Shown: positions 55,491-63,585 of the stretch, one piece after another
Layout: every line of letters starts with the position of its first letter
Position numbering within the stretch: the first letter of the stretch is position 1
Program-made: the position numbers and the translations under genes
The notes under the pieces: model-generated
What the model was told of the DNA's origin: nothing
The model's database searches: none
The model's input: only the letters and a program-made list of their open reading frames with translations
Source of the DNA: CAWDVB01 sp963824105
GTDB taxonomy: Bacteria > Actinomycetota > Actinomycetes > Propionibacteriales > Nocardioidaceae
NCBI GenBank assembly: GCA_963824105.1
Contig: CAWGNN010000009.1
Location: forward strand, 558,001 to 622,000
Length of the DNA stretch: 64,000 nt
Direction: 5' to 3'

Positions 55491-56647
55491 CGTCAGCTTC
55501 TTCCTCGACGGAGCCTGCGGTGCCGTCGGCCGGAGTGCCCCGGTGGGCGACGCGTTCGGTGTCCGAGCGGCTGCCCGACTTCCCCTGGGACAATCTCGCC
55601 GAACACGCTGCCCGGGCTCGGGCCCATCCGCGCGGCATCGTCGATCTCTCGGTGGGCACTCCCGTCGACCCGACACCGGAGCGGGTCCGAGAGGCGCTTG
55701 CGGGGGCAGCTGACTCTCCGGGCTACCCGACCACCGCGGGCACCGAAGAATTGCGTGTCGCCTGTGCCGGATGGATGGAGCGTCGGCTGGGAGTCACCGG
55801 ACTCGATCCGGCTCACGTGCTCCCCACGATCGGCTCGAAGGAGCTGATCGCATCTCTTGCCCTGCATCTGGGGCTTGGTCCGCAGGATCTGGTTGTCTAT
55901 CCCGAACTCGCCTACCCCACCTACGAGGTGGGCGCCGCGCTGGCCGGGTGCCGCACGCTGGCGGCCGACTCGCTCACATCGCTGGGGCCCGAACGCCCCA
56001 GTCTCCTCTGGCTGAACTCGCCCTCCAACCCTTCGGGTCGCGTCCTCGGAGCCGACCATCTCCGCAAGGTCGTGGAGTGGTGCCGCGATCGCGGCGTCCT
56101 CCTGGTCAGCGACGAGTGCTATGCGGAATCGGCCTGGGAGGCCGACCCCGTGTCAGTCCTTCATCCGGACATCTGCGGGCGTGACCATCACGGCATCCTG
56201 GCCGTCCACTCGCTGTCCAAGCGGTCGAACCTCGCCGGCTACCGGTGCGCCTTCGTCGCCGGCGACCCCAGCGTCGTGGGCGAGCTGCTCCGGGTCCGCA
56301 AGAACCTCGGCCTGATGGTGCCGGGACCACAGCAGGTCGCCATGGTGACAGCGCTGGAGGACGACGAGCATGCCGAGGAGCAGCATGCGCGTTACGCGGC
56401 ACGCCGCGCGGATCTGCGACGGGCCTTGGAGACCGCTGGCTTCCGGATCGACCACTCCGAGGCGTCGCTCTACCTGTGGGCTACTCGTGGAGAGCCCTGC
56501 TGGGACACCGTGGACGCGCTGGCCGAGCTGGGCATCCTGGTGGCTCCCGGTGACTTCTACGGCCCCTCGGGTGCCCAGCACGTGCGGGTGGCGTTCACTG
56601 CCACCGACGAGCGGATCGCAGAGGCGGTGCAGCGACTGGCGCCCTGA
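55487..56647 (+). CDS. dapC: Succinyldiaminopimelate transaminase (DapC)
   Basis: The 386-aa product is a class I/II PLP aminotransferase of the DapC type. It has LPDFPWDNLAEHAARARAHPRGIVDLSVGTPVDPTP near the start. The PLP lysine is in HSLSKRSNLAGYRCAF near 243-258, and PNNPSG-like WLNSPSNPSGRVL near 173 binds substrate. It converts succinyl-amino-oxopimelate to succinyldiaminopimelate for lysine and peptidoglycan. It is coupled to fdxA, as in M. tuberculosis. Confidence 0.92.
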   Translation: MTSASSSTEPAVPSAGVPRWATRSVSERLPDFPWDNLAEHAARARAHPRGIVDLSVGTPVDPTPERVREALAGAADSPGYPTTAGTEELRVACAGWMERRLGVTGLDPAHVLPTIGSKELIASLALHLGLGPQDLVVYPELAYPTYEVGAALAGCRTLAADSLTSLGPERPSLLWLNSPSNPSGRVLGADHLRKVVEWCRDRGVLLVSDECYAESAWEADPVSVLHPDICGRDHHGILAVHSLSKRSNLAGYRCAFVAGDPSVVGELLRVRKNLGLMVPGPQQVAMVTALEDDEHAEEQHARYAARRADLRRALETAGFRIDHSEASLYLWATRGEPCWDTVDALAELGILVAPGDFYGPSGAQHVRVAFTATDERIAEAVQRLAP

Positions 56648-56694
56648 CGGGAGCCCGTTGATCCCGGCGAACGAGTCCGGGGAATGAATCTGGG

Positions 56695-57036
56695 CTAGCT
56701 CAGGAGACGGAGCTCAGGCTTGGCGCGCTTGGCACTGATCCCGTCGATGTGCCGGGGCCCGTAGACAGGATCCTCGTCGACGTTCGAGTCGGCGCCCGAC
56801 TGCTCAGCCTCGCCGGCCTCGCCGACCTCGGCGATGACCCGGACCGCGGTGATCTGGTCGAGCTTGATGATGTACTGGTCGGTTCCGTTGTCGTCGAGCA
56901 TCACGCCGTAGCCGTCGACGGCGCCAATGGTCCCGCTCATCCAGTGCCCGGTCGCGAGCACTGCCACTCGAGTCCCTGACTCATGAGCGGCGTTGAGTGC
57001 CGTACCAATGGTGTACAGCATGGAATCGAAACGCAT
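56695..57036 (-). CDS. Small Sm/LSm-like barrel protein candidate, copy 2
   Basis: The 113-aa product has an N-terminal helix (SMLYTIGTALNAA) and a five-strand pattern: TRVAVLATGHWMSGTIGAVDGYGVMLDD, then QYIIKLDQITAVRV (residues 22-67). That resembles Sm1 and Sm2 motifs of LSm/Hfq-like barrels. It aligns without gaps to the protein encoded at 57154 over residues 1-67, then has its own acidic tail. GGGAGGG precedes the ATG. It has its own near-consensus promoter. RNA binding is only a hypothesis, since actinobacteria lack a recognised Hfq. Confidence 0.68.
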   Translation of the reverse strand: MRFDSMLYTIGTALNAAHESGTRVAVLATGHWMSGTIGAVDGYGVMLDDNGTDQYIIKLDQITAVRVIAEVGEAGEAEQSGADSNVDEDPVYGPRHIDGISAKRAKPELRLLS

Positions 57037-57087
57037 GGCTGCCCTCCCGCATGCGACTGACGAGCGTCCCCCCCGGAACGCATGTCC

Positions 57088-57116
57088 AGTTTGACCGCTT
57101 TGTATAGCTATGTCAA
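57088..57116 (-). promoter_or_regulatory. Promoter of the 56695 gene
   Basis: On the minus strand a perfect TTGACA (57111-57116) and CAAACT (57088-57093) are separated by 17 bp. It is one of the strongest -35 elements in the window. The leader would be about 45 nt and contains a GGGAGGG site. Confidence 0.6.
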
Positions 57117-57153
57117 TCAGAGATGTGGATCGGCCAGCGGATCGGGAGGTGCG

Positions 57154-57441
57154 CTAGGGGGCTGCCGCTCGTTGGGCGGGGACAGCAGAGACCGGGGCCA
57201 GAGGCACCGCCGGGGCGGCACGGAACGGGGCGGGTCCGCTCACCCGGACCATGCTGATCTGCTCGACTCGGATGACGGAGTGCTCGTCCTCGGAGTGCTC
57301 CAGCACGAGGCCGTGTCCGTCCACGGCGAGCACCTGCCCGGTGACCCACTGCCCCTGTACGAGCAGCTCCACCGGCGTGTTTGAGTCCATCGCATGATTC
57401 AGGGCGGTGCCCAGGGTGTAGATCATCGAGTCGAAGCTCAT
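57154..57441 (-). CDS. Small Sm/LSm-like barrel protein candidate, copy 1
   Basis: The 95-aa product is a paralogue of the one encoded at 56695. SFDSMIYTLGTALNHAMDS is followed by VELLVQGQWVTGQVLAVDGHGLVLEHS and VIRVEQISMVRV. The C-terminal tail is a separate Ala/Pro-rich stretch. GAGGGGG precedes the ATG. Its gene lies upstream of the copy 2 gene in the same direction, with 117 bp between them that hold the promoter of copy 2. Confidence 0.68.
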   Translation of the reverse strand: MSFDSMIYTLGTALNHAMDSNTPVELLVQGQWVTGQVLAVDGHGLVLEHSEDEHSVIRVEQISMVRVSGPAPFRAAPAVPLAPVSAVPAQRAAAP

Positions 57442-57507
57442 CGAACCCCCTCGTTCGAGGCCGGCCCCATCCGGCCCCTTCAGTGTCAGGCCCCGTACCG
57501 TCCGGCG

Positions 57508-58383
57508 TCAACGGTGGGCTGCAGCGGAGGTGACGGCTACGGTTCCGCTGCTCTGGTCTTGGCCGGGTTTCCACGTACCGCGGTCGCGGTCCCAGATGTG
57601 GCTGCCGACCGCGACCGTGCCGACGTTGAGGATCCGTGCCCGGGCCACCAGGTAGGACGCGACCGACCAAGAGAGCCGTCGGGGCCGGTCACCGACCGTC
57701 TGGACGATCAGGGAGTCGCCGTTCCGGGTGACCGTTACGAGCTGGCCGAACCCGGTAATGAGATCCTCCTGGATGCCGGAAAGCACCGTTGAGACCTCGC
57801 CGGGGGACGGGGTGCCGGGCACGGTGCAGGTGAGGGACCGGGGGCTGCGGCCGGCCAAGGCGTCGGCGAGGGCCTGGGCCGGCTCTTCGTGGGAGCTGTA
57901 GGCATTGGGGAAGGCCGACCGCTGCACCGCCTGCGCCGCATCGGTGATCGACATCTTCCGATAGCCGCGCACCTTGACCAACGCGTCGTAGAAGGCATTG
58001 GTGGCGTAGACCGGGTCGAGGATCTGCTCGGCCGTCCCCCACCCCTGGGACGGCCGCTGCTGGAACAGTCCCAGTGAATCGCGATCCCCGTGTTGCACGT
58101 TGATCAGTTTGGACTCTTGCAACGCAGCGGCCAGTGCGATCGCGGCAGCCCGGATCGGCAGACCTCGTTGGACCGAGATCGCCACGATGGTGGCTGCGTT
58201 CTCCGCCTGGGCCGCGCTGAGCTGGGTCTCACCCGCCCCGACGGCGACTGTGCAGGTGGTCGGCCCGACTACCACGGTGTTCCGCGGGACGAGCGCGATG
58301 TAGACGCTTCCTCCGACGAGCAGCACGCCGAAGGCGATCGTGAGCCTTCGGAGGAAGACGCCACCATCACGGGTCCATCGCAT
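57508..58383 (-). CDS. Secreted lysozyme-like/transglycosylase-like protein
   Basis: The 291-aa product has an N-terminal membrane anchor (about residues 12-32) and then a helical domain. Glu90 lies in IALAAALQESKL, followed by GDRDSLGLFQQRPSQGWGTAEQILDP, which recalls the catalytic region of lysozyme-like hydrolases. The C-terminal part (from about 190) is probably a separate domain. I infer a peptidoglycan-cleaving role outside the cell. The same family is often annotated only as hypothetical. It lies between the LSm-like pair and dapD on the same strand. Confidence 0.65.
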   Translation of the reverse strand: MRWTRDGGVFLRRLTIAFGVLLVGGSVYIALVPRNTVVVGPTTCTVAVGAGETQLSAAQAENAATIVAISVQRGLPIRAAAIALAAALQESKLINVQHGDRDSLGLFQQRPSQGWGTAEQILDPVYATNAFYDALVKVRGYRKMSITDAAQAVQRSAFPNAYSSHEEPAQALADALAGRSPRSLTCTVPGTPSPGEVSTVLSGIQEDLITGFGQLVTVTRNGDSLIVQTVGDRPRRLSWSVASYLVARARILNVGTVAVGSHIWDRDRGTWKPGQDQSSGTVAVTSAAAHR

Positions 58384-58440
58384 CGATCCAGCCTAGTTCG
58401 GTCCCGGACTCCCGGGGACGCCGCCGGCGTGACCCCCTCC

Positions 58441-59403
58441 TCAGTCGTTGAGGTGCAGATCCGCGTTGAGCTCGATGATCTGCCCCTCGCGGGGCAGAGC
58501 CTCCATTGCGCCAGTCGTGGAGTTGCGTCGGAAGAGAATCCCGTCGGCGCCGGAGAGCTCGGCTGCCTTGATGGCCTTGGGTTTGTTGTCCATGTCGAGA
58601 ACTGTCACTTTGGTGCCAGCGGTCACATAGGTACCCGCCTCGACCACGCAGTCGTTGCCCAGAGAGATACCGATCCCGGCGTTGGCCCCGATGAGGCAGC
58701 GTTCCCCGACGGAGATGATCTCCTGGCCACCCCCCGACAGGGTTCCCATGATCGACGCACCGCCTCCGACGTCCGAGCCGTCGCCCACGACGACGCCGGC
58801 GCTGACCCGCCCCTCGACCATTGACGGGCCCAGGGTCCCGGCGTTGAAGTTCACGAAGCCCTCATGCATCACGGTCGTGCCGGGGGCGAGATAGGCGCCC
58901 AGTCGGACTCGGTCGGCGTCGGCGATCCTCACTCCCGAGGGGACGACGTAGTCGGTCATGCGGGGGAACTTGTCGATTCCCAGGACCTGCACCGGTCCAC
59001 GTGCCCGGAGTCTCAGTCGGGTCGTCTCGAACCCTTCGACGGGGCAGGGCCCGTAGTTGGTCCACACAACGTTGGTGAGCACCCCGAAGATCCCCTCGAG
59101 GTTCATCCCGTGGGGCCGGACCAAGCGGTGCGAGAGCAGGTGCAGTCGCAGATAGGCGTCCGATGGGTCCTGCGGGGGAACGGTCAGATCCGCGACCACC
59201 AAGGTGACCTCGGCGCGCACGCCTCGGTCGGGGTCCTCGCCGGCTAACGCCAGCAGACCCGCCGGGGGAGTGGCCGCGGGGTCGGGTTCACCCAGTTCGG
59301 GCTGGGGGAACCAGGTGTCCAGCACGACCCCAGAGGGCGCGATCGTGCTCAGTCCGAAACCCCAGGCCGATGTTGGGTGGGAGTACATCTTCGTCTCGCT
59401 CAC
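58441..59403 (-). CDS. dapD: Tetrahydrodipicolinate N-succinyltransferase (DapD)
   Basis: The 320-aa product has the actinobacterial DapD layout. An N-terminal domain (about 1-150) is followed by a left-handed beta-helix (about 160-270) with the hexapeptide runs GAYLAPGTTVMHEGFVNFNAG and GASIMGTLSGGG. It succinylates tetrahydrodipicolinate, the step before DapC. The GTG at 59403 has TAGCGT 7 nt upstream. The gene is divergent from dapE with a 54-bp gap. Confidence 0.93.
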   Translation of the reverse strand: MSETKMYSHPTSAWGFGLSTIAPSGVVLDTWFPQPELGEPDPAATPPAGLLALAGEDPDRGVRAEVTLVVADLTVPPQDPSDAYLRLHLLSHRLVRPHGMNLEGIFGVLTNVVWTNYGPCPVEGFETTRLRLRARGPVQVLGIDKFPRMTDYVVPSGVRIADADRVRLGAYLAPGTTVMHEGFVNFNAGTLGPSMVEGRVSAGVVVGDGSDVGGGASIMGTLSGGGQEIISVGERCLIGANAGIGISLGNDCVVEAGTYVTAGTKVTVLDMDNKPKAIKAAELSGADGILFRRNSTTGAMEALPREGQIIELNADLHLND

Positions 59404-59410
59404 GACGAGA

Positions 59411-59416
59411 ACGCTA
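59411..59416 (-). promoter_or_regulatory. Leaderless -10 box of dapD
   Basis: TAGCGT on the minus strand ends 7 nt before the GTG at 59403. A Shine-Dalgarno sequence is absent. Confidence 0.4.
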
Positions 59417-59457
59417 CCCAACGTGGTCAGCGGCCCGAACCCTGGTTGGATGGGGCC

Positions 59458-60528
59458 ATGAGTCTGGCGCTGGATCTCAGCCGCGATGTCGTCTCGTTGA
59501 CCCGCGATCTGGTCGATGCTCCCTCGGAGAGCGGGCAGGAGGAGGCGCTGGTCGACGCCGTCGAGTCGGCCCTTGGGGCGTTGGGGCACCTTGAGGTGTT
59601 TCGCGTGGGCAACACGGTGGTGGCGCGGACCTCGCTCGGCCGTGCCGAGCGGGTGATCCTTGCCGGTCACCTCGACACGGTCCCGGAGAATGCGAACCTG
59701 CCCTCCTCGCTCGACGCGGAGTTCCTGCATGGGCTGGGCAGCTGCGACATGAAGGGCGGCGTGGCCGTGGCCTTGCGCTTGGCCGCGTCGGTGCCCGAGC
59801 CGAACCGGGACATCACCTTCGTGCTCTACGACTGCGAGGAGGTGGAGGCCGAGCGCAACGGCCTGGCCAAGCTCGCCACCTCCCACCCCGACCTGCTCGA
59901 GGCGGCGTTCGCCCTCTTGATGGAGCCCTCGAACGCCAGGGTCGAGGGTGGTTGCCAGGGGACCCTCCGGGCCGACGTCGTGACGCGCGGCACCCGAGCC
60001 CACTCTGCGCGGGCGTGGTTGGGCGAGAACGCCATCCACGCGGCCGCCGATGTCCTGGAGCGACTCTCGGACTACCGGCCGCGGCGTCCCGTCATCGATG
60101 GCCTCGAGTACTGCGAGGGGCTCAACGCGGTCGGCATCAGCGGTGGAGTGGCGGGGAACGTGGTGCCTGACGAGTGTCGCGTCACCGTGAACTACCGGTT
60201 CGCCCCGGACCGATCTCTGGAGGATGCCGAAGCTCACGTGCGTGAGGTCTTCGAGGGCTATGCGCTCCGGATCACCGACGCGGCGCCAGGAGCGCTGCCG
60301 GGACTCTCGGTGCCGGCGGCAGCGGCCTTCGTCGACGCCGTCGGGGGAGAGGTGGCACCGAAGTTCGGCTGGACCGACGTCTCACTGTTCAGCGCTCTTG
60401 GTGTTCCGGCGGTGAACTACGGGCCGGGGGACCCGAGTCTGGCCCATCGGCGAGACGAGCGGGTCCCGCTCGCCCAGCTCCACCACGTCGAAGAGCGGCT
60501 GCGCTCCTGGCTGGAAGGGACCGAGTGA
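59458..60528 (+). CDS. dapE: Succinyl-diaminopimelate desuccinylase (DapE)
   Basis: The 356-aa product is an M20 metallohydrolase. Metal ligands lie in LAGHLDTVPENAN (near 74-86), GSCDMKGG (near 98-105) and YDCEEVEAERNG (near 126-137). A dimerisation lid follows (about 175-290). It releases succinate and LL-diaminopimelate, the last step of the succinylase branch. The ATG at 59458 is the family start. It is divergent from dapD. The LOG gene follows with a one-base overlap. Confidence 0.93.
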   Translation: MSLALDLSRDVVSLTRDLVDAPSESGQEEALVDAVESALGALGHLEVFRVGNTVVARTSLGRAERVILAGHLDTVPENANLPSSLDAEFLHGLGSCDMKGGVAVALRLAASVPEPNRDITFVLYDCEEVEAERNGLAKLATSHPDLLEAAFALLMEPSNARVEGGCQGTLRADVVTRGTRAHSARAWLGENAIHAAADVLERLSDYRPRRPVIDGLEYCEGLNAVGISGGVAGNVVPDECRVTVNYRFAPDRSLEDAEAHVREVFEGYALRITDAAPGALPGLSVPAAAAFVDAVGGEVAPKFGWTDVSLFSALGVPAVNYGPGDPSLAHRRDERVPLAQLHHVEERLRSWLEGTE

Positions 60529-61313
60529 TGGCCCAGCGCTGGATCCGGCACCGGCCTGACGGTGCAACCACGACCGACCAGGCGCTCCTCGACGAGCGTG
60601 GGCCCACCGACTGGGTGCATGCCGACCCCTGGCGGGTCCTGCGCATCCAGAGTGAGTTCGTCGAGGGGTTCGGCGGGCTGGCCGAACTGGGACCGGCGGT
60701 GACGGTCTTCGGCTCTGCCCGGGAAGCGGCGGGTAGCCCGACGTACGAGCAGGGCGTGGAGCTTGGCCGGAAGTTGGCCGAGTCCGGCTATGCGGTGATC
60801 ACCGGGGGAGGTCCGGGGATCATGGAGGCCGCGAACAAGGGCGCCTTCGAGGCGGGAGGCACCTCGGTGGGCCTCTCGATCGAGCTCCCGTTCGAGCAGC
60901 GGATCAACGACTACGTCAATGTGAGCATGGAGTTCCGCTACTTCTTCGTGCGCAAGACGATGTTCTTGAAGTACGCCGAAGGATTCGTCGTCCTCCCGGG
61001 CGGGTTCGGGACCCTCGACGAGCTCTTCGAGGCGGTGACCCTCGTCCAGACCGGGAAGGTGAGTGCCTTCCGCATCGTTCTCCTCGGAGTCGACTACTGG
61101 TGCGGGTTGATGGATTGGATCCGTGGCAGCGTGCTCGGTGCGGGGCACATCGGCGCCAAGGACGTGGATCTGCTGCATTGCACCGACGATGTCGACGAGG
61201 CCGTCAGGATCCTGTTGGAGTCCCGTGCGGAGCGCGGCGACGAAGCTCTGAATCCCGCCATCGGAGTTTCGCCGGAGGACATCAACCCGGAGCATGGCAC
61301 CATCGACCCATGA
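60528..61313 (+). CDS. LOG family protein (TIGR00730)
   Basis: The 261-aa product has the LOG signature PGGFGTLDELFE near residue 155-166 and ITGGGPGIMEAANKGAFEAGG near 87-107. LOG proteins hydrolyse nucleoside 5'-monophosphates, including cytokinin riboside phosphates, and are widespread in bacteria. The ATG at 60528 overlaps the dapE stop (TGATG). A GTG three bases earlier is possible. The position after dapE is conserved in actinobacteria. Confidence 0.9.
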   Translation: MAQRWIRHRPDGATTTDQALLDERGPTDWVHADPWRVLRIQSEFVEGFGGLAELGPAVTVFGSAREAAGSPTYEQGVELGRKLAESGYAVITGGGPGIMEAANKGAFEAGGTSVGLSIELPFEQRINDYVNVSMEFRYFFVRKTMFLKYAEGFVVLPGGFGTLDELFEAVTLVQTGKVSAFRIVLLGVDYWCGLMDWIRGSVLGAGHIGAKDVDLLHCTDDVDEAVRILLESRAERGDEALNPAIGVSPEDINPEHGTIDP

Positions 61314-61693
61314 TGTGGTTCTTCGCGACCCTGTGCCTTGCGATCATCGTCCTCGTCGCCGTGGTCGCGACGGGGTGGGGCGGCGGCATGCCGGAGGCGT
61401 ACGACGACCGTCCGGACTCGCGGGTGCAGGCCGACCGTCCGATTTCCGCCGGAGACCTGGTCCACGTCCGCTTCTCGTCCGCACTGCGGGGCTATCGGAT
61501 GTCGGAGGTCGACACGCTCCTGGATCGGCTGGCCCAGGAGATGGCCCAGCGGGAGGCGTTGGTGCGTGACCGCCCTGCGGCCCAGCCTGCGGGCACCGTG
61601 ACACCCTCCCCATCGACCTCTCCTTACCCGACCGCTCCCCTGCCGCCGGTGCCCAAGCCCACCGCTGAGTCCCCGGACGACGACAAGTCGTGA
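61310..61693 (+). CDS. Membrane-anchored DivIVA-like domain protein
   Basis: The 127-aa product has one N-terminal membrane helix (about 2-24) and a DivIVA-like segment RPISAGDLVHVRFSSALRGYRMSEVDTLLDRLAQEMAQRE near 43-82. A Pro/Ser/Thr-rich C-terminal tail follows. The RGYR-MSEVD pattern is that of the short DivIVA domain. It may bind curved membrane or cell-division factors. It overlaps the LOG gene (ATGA) and the tag gene (GTGA), so it belongs to the same operon. Confidence 0.8.
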   Translation: MMWFFATLCLAIIVLVAVVATGWGGGMPEAYDDRPDSRVQADRPISAGDLVHVRFSSALRGYRMSEVDTLLDRLAQEMAQREALVRDRPAAQPAGTVTPSPSTSPYPTAPLPPVPKPTAESPDDDKS

Positions 61694-62244
61694 CCGATCC
61701 GGCCCGCTGCCCCTGGGCGGGCTCGCCGCAGGACTCCCCCGAGTACGTCGCCTATCACGATGGTGAGTGGGGTCGGCCCTTGCGCGGTGACAGCGCCATG
61801 TTCGAGCGTCTCACCCTGGAGGCCTTCCAGTCAGGGCTCTCCTGGTTGACCATCCTCCGCAAGCGCGTCGCCTTCCGATCGGCGTTCGCCGGGTTCGACA
61901 TCGCCGAGGTGGCCGGGTTCGGGGCCACCGAGGTGACTCGCCTCCTGACCGACCCCGGGATCGTGCGCAACCGGGCGAAGATCGAGGCAGCCATCAACAA
62001 CGCTCGAGCTGCGCTCGCCACGTCGGAGGGCCTGTCGGATCTGCTCTGGTCGTTCGCCCCGGAGACGCCGCTGCCGGCCCCGCTCACCCTCGCGGACGTG
62101 CCGAGCCGCAGCCCGGAGTCCGAGGCGATGACGAAGGAGCTGAAGCGCCGCGGGTTCACCTTCGTGGGGCCGACCACCCTCTACGCGCTGATGCAGGCCA
62201 CCGGCATGGTCAACGATCATCTTGCCGACTGTTGGGTGCGGTGA
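61690..62244 (+). CDS. tag: DNA-3-methyladenine glycosylase I (Tag)
   Basis: The 184-aa product is a Tag-family glycosylase. CPWAGSPQDSPEYVAYHDGEWGRPLRGDSAMFERLTLEAFQSGLSWLTIL opens the chain. The zinc ligands Cys and His and the conserved Glu are present, and FTFVGPTTLYALMQATGMVNDH closes it. It removes 3-methyladenine from DNA. It ends the dapE-LOG-DivIVA-tag run, as in mycobacteria (tagA). The echA gene is convergent. Confidence 0.93.
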   Translation: MTDPARCPWAGSPQDSPEYVAYHDGEWGRPLRGDSAMFERLTLEAFQSGLSWLTILRKRVAFRSAFAGFDIAEVAGFGATEVTRLLTDPGIVRNRAKIEAAINNARAALATSEGLSDLLWSFAPETPLPAPLTLADVPSRSPESEAMTKELKRRGFTFVGPTTLYALMQATGMVNDHLADCWVR

Positions 62245-62272
62245 CGACCTTCGGGCCGACCCCCCAGACCCC

Positions 62273-63067
62273 TCACCGCCCGTGGAAGACCGGCTTCTCC
62301 TTGGCCACGAAGGCGGATACCGCGTCCCGGTGGTCGTGGGTCGCACCAGTAAGACGCATCATCTCGGCCTCGAACGTCAGCGAGGACTCCAGGTCGTGAC
62401 CGGCGCTGTGGGCGACCGCTCGGCGGACCGCCCCGTAGGCCACGGTCGGGCCCTGCGCCAGCCTGGCCGCGAGCTCGGCTGCCACCTCACCCACGGCGTC
62501 GGCTGGCACCACTTTGGTGGCCAGGCCGAGCGCGAGTGACTCCGCGGCATCCACGGTCCGTGGGAAGTAGAGCAGGTCGAGCGCCGCGGCGCGGCCGACG
62601 AGGCGTTGGAGGGTCCAGGAGGATCCGGTGTCGCAGGACAGTGCGATTCCGGTGAAGGCCGTATTGAAGCCTCCGGTGTCGGCCAGGATCCGGAAGTCGC
62701 AGGCGAAGGCCAGGCTGGCGCCGGCCCCGGCGGCCACGCCGTTGACGGCAGCCACCACTGGTTTGGGCATGGTTGCCACCAGCGTGACGATCGGGTTGTA
62801 GTGCTCGGCCACCGTCGACAGCACCTGGTCGGGTCCCCGGGTGGCCAACACCTCTACGTGTTCCTTGAGATCCTGGCCGACGCAGAAGCCGCGACCTGTC
62901 CCGGTGAGGACGACACATCGGACGGATGCGTCCTCGGCCGCCCCCTGCAGGGCCGCGAGCAGGGCGATCTTGGTCGAAACGTCGAGGGAATTCATCGAAT
63001 CGGGCCGGTTCAACGTGATGGTGGCGACGCCGTCCGCCACTGCGGAGAGCACGGGCTGGTCTGTCAT
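62273..63067 (-). CDS. Enoyl-CoA hydratase/isomerase family protein
   Basis: The 264-aa product is a crotonase-superfamily enzyme. ITLNRPDSMNSLDVST near residue 18, GTGRGFCVGQDLKEH near 61, and the oxyanion region AAVNGVAAGAGASLAFACDFRI near 104 are present. The catalytic acid pair lies in FTGIALSCDTGSSWTLQRLVG, where Asp stands in a position like that of PaaG/EchA-type isomerases. The start at 63067 has GGAGG, which decides it over a longer frame. It takes part in acyl-CoA catabolism. Confidence 0.9.
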   Translation of the reverse strand: MTDQPVLSAVADGVATITLNRPDSMNSLDVSTKIALLAALQGAAEDASVRCVVLTGTGRGFCVGQDLKEHVEVLATRGPDQVLSTVAEHYNPIVTLVATMPKPVVAAVNGVAAGAGASLAFACDFRILADTGGFNTAFTGIALSCDTGSSWTLQRLVGRAAALDLLYFPRTVDAAESLALGLATKVVPADAVGEVAAELAARLAQGPTVAYGAVRRAVAHSAGHDLESSLTFEAEMMRLTGATHDHRDAVSAFVAKEKPVFHGR

Positions 63068-63235
63068 GGATCCTCCGAGCTGATCGCGCTGGTGGGTCAA
63101 ACCTAGTCGCGTTCAGCGGCGGCAGGGGTGCCCGCCGAGCCATCCGGCGGCGATTCGGATGCGACTGGAGGCCCGTGGTTCGCCGTTCGGGTGTCGGCGG
63201 CAGGCTGAATTGCGCGATAATGACCCGAGACTCGT

Positions 63236-63259
63236 CGCGCCCAGCAGACGATGGGCGCG
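63236..63259 (+). promoter_or_regulatory. Hairpin in the DUF3117 leader
   Basis: CGCGCCCA (63236-63243) and TGGGCGCG (63252-63259) pair perfectly around 8 nt. It lies 24 bp before the ATG at 63284. A GATAAT -10 candidate (63216-63221) is upstream, so the hairpin would be in the 5' UTR. Confidence 0.45.
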
Positions 63260-63283
63260 CGCTAGCCGGGAAGAGGTGTTCGC

Positions 63284-63451
63284 ATGGCGGCGATGAAGCC
63301 GCGGACGGGCGACGGTCCGCTGGAGGTCACCAAGGAGGGACGCGGCATCGTGATGCGGGTTCCCCTGGAAGGTGGCGGTCGACTCGTCGTAGAGCTCAAC
63401 GCTGAAGAGGCGAGCGCCTTGGGGGATGCACTCAAGTCGGTTGTCGGCTGA
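63284..63451 (+). CDS. DUF3117 protein
   Basis: The 55-aa product matches the actinobacteria-specific DUF3117 family almost end to end: MAAMKPRTGDGPLEVTKEGRG, then IVMRVPLEGGGRLVVELN and AEEASALGDAL. It is small and probably cytosolic. Function is unknown. In M. tuberculosis the counterpart (Rv1211) lies next to tagA, which fits this context. AAGAGG precedes the ATG. A terminator hairpin follows 20 bp after the stop. Confidence 0.92.
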   Translation: MAAMKPRTGDGPLEVTKEGRGIVMRVPLEGGGRLVVELNAEEASALGDALKSVVG

Positions 63452-63471
63452 GCCGTCCTTCGCCGAGCGCG

Positions 63472-63506
63472 ACGACCCCGGAGATCCTCGAGATTTCCGG
63501 GGTCGT
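63472..63506 (+). terminator. Terminator hairpin of the DUF3117 gene
   Basis: ACGACCCCGGA (63472-63482) and TCCGGGGTCGT (63496-63506) form a perfect 11-bp stem around 13 nt, followed by TCCC. No long T-run is present. Confidence 0.7.
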
Positions 63507-63585
63507 TCCCGTCGGGCTCTGAGCACGAGCCAGGCTCCTAGTAGAGTCAGATGGCGTCATCACAGGGGGGACTTTGGAGAGCCAG

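Noticed and set aside
57091..57119. Plus-strand promoter mirrored in the promoter of the 56695 gene (TTGACC at 57091)
   Set aside because: No gene on the plus strand begins downstream; the minus-strand TTGACA/CAAACT pair explains the element better.
59404..60237. N-terminal extension of dapD to 60237
   Set aside because: The extra sequence is antisense to dapE. DapD length and the GTG at 59403 with a -10 box fit the family.
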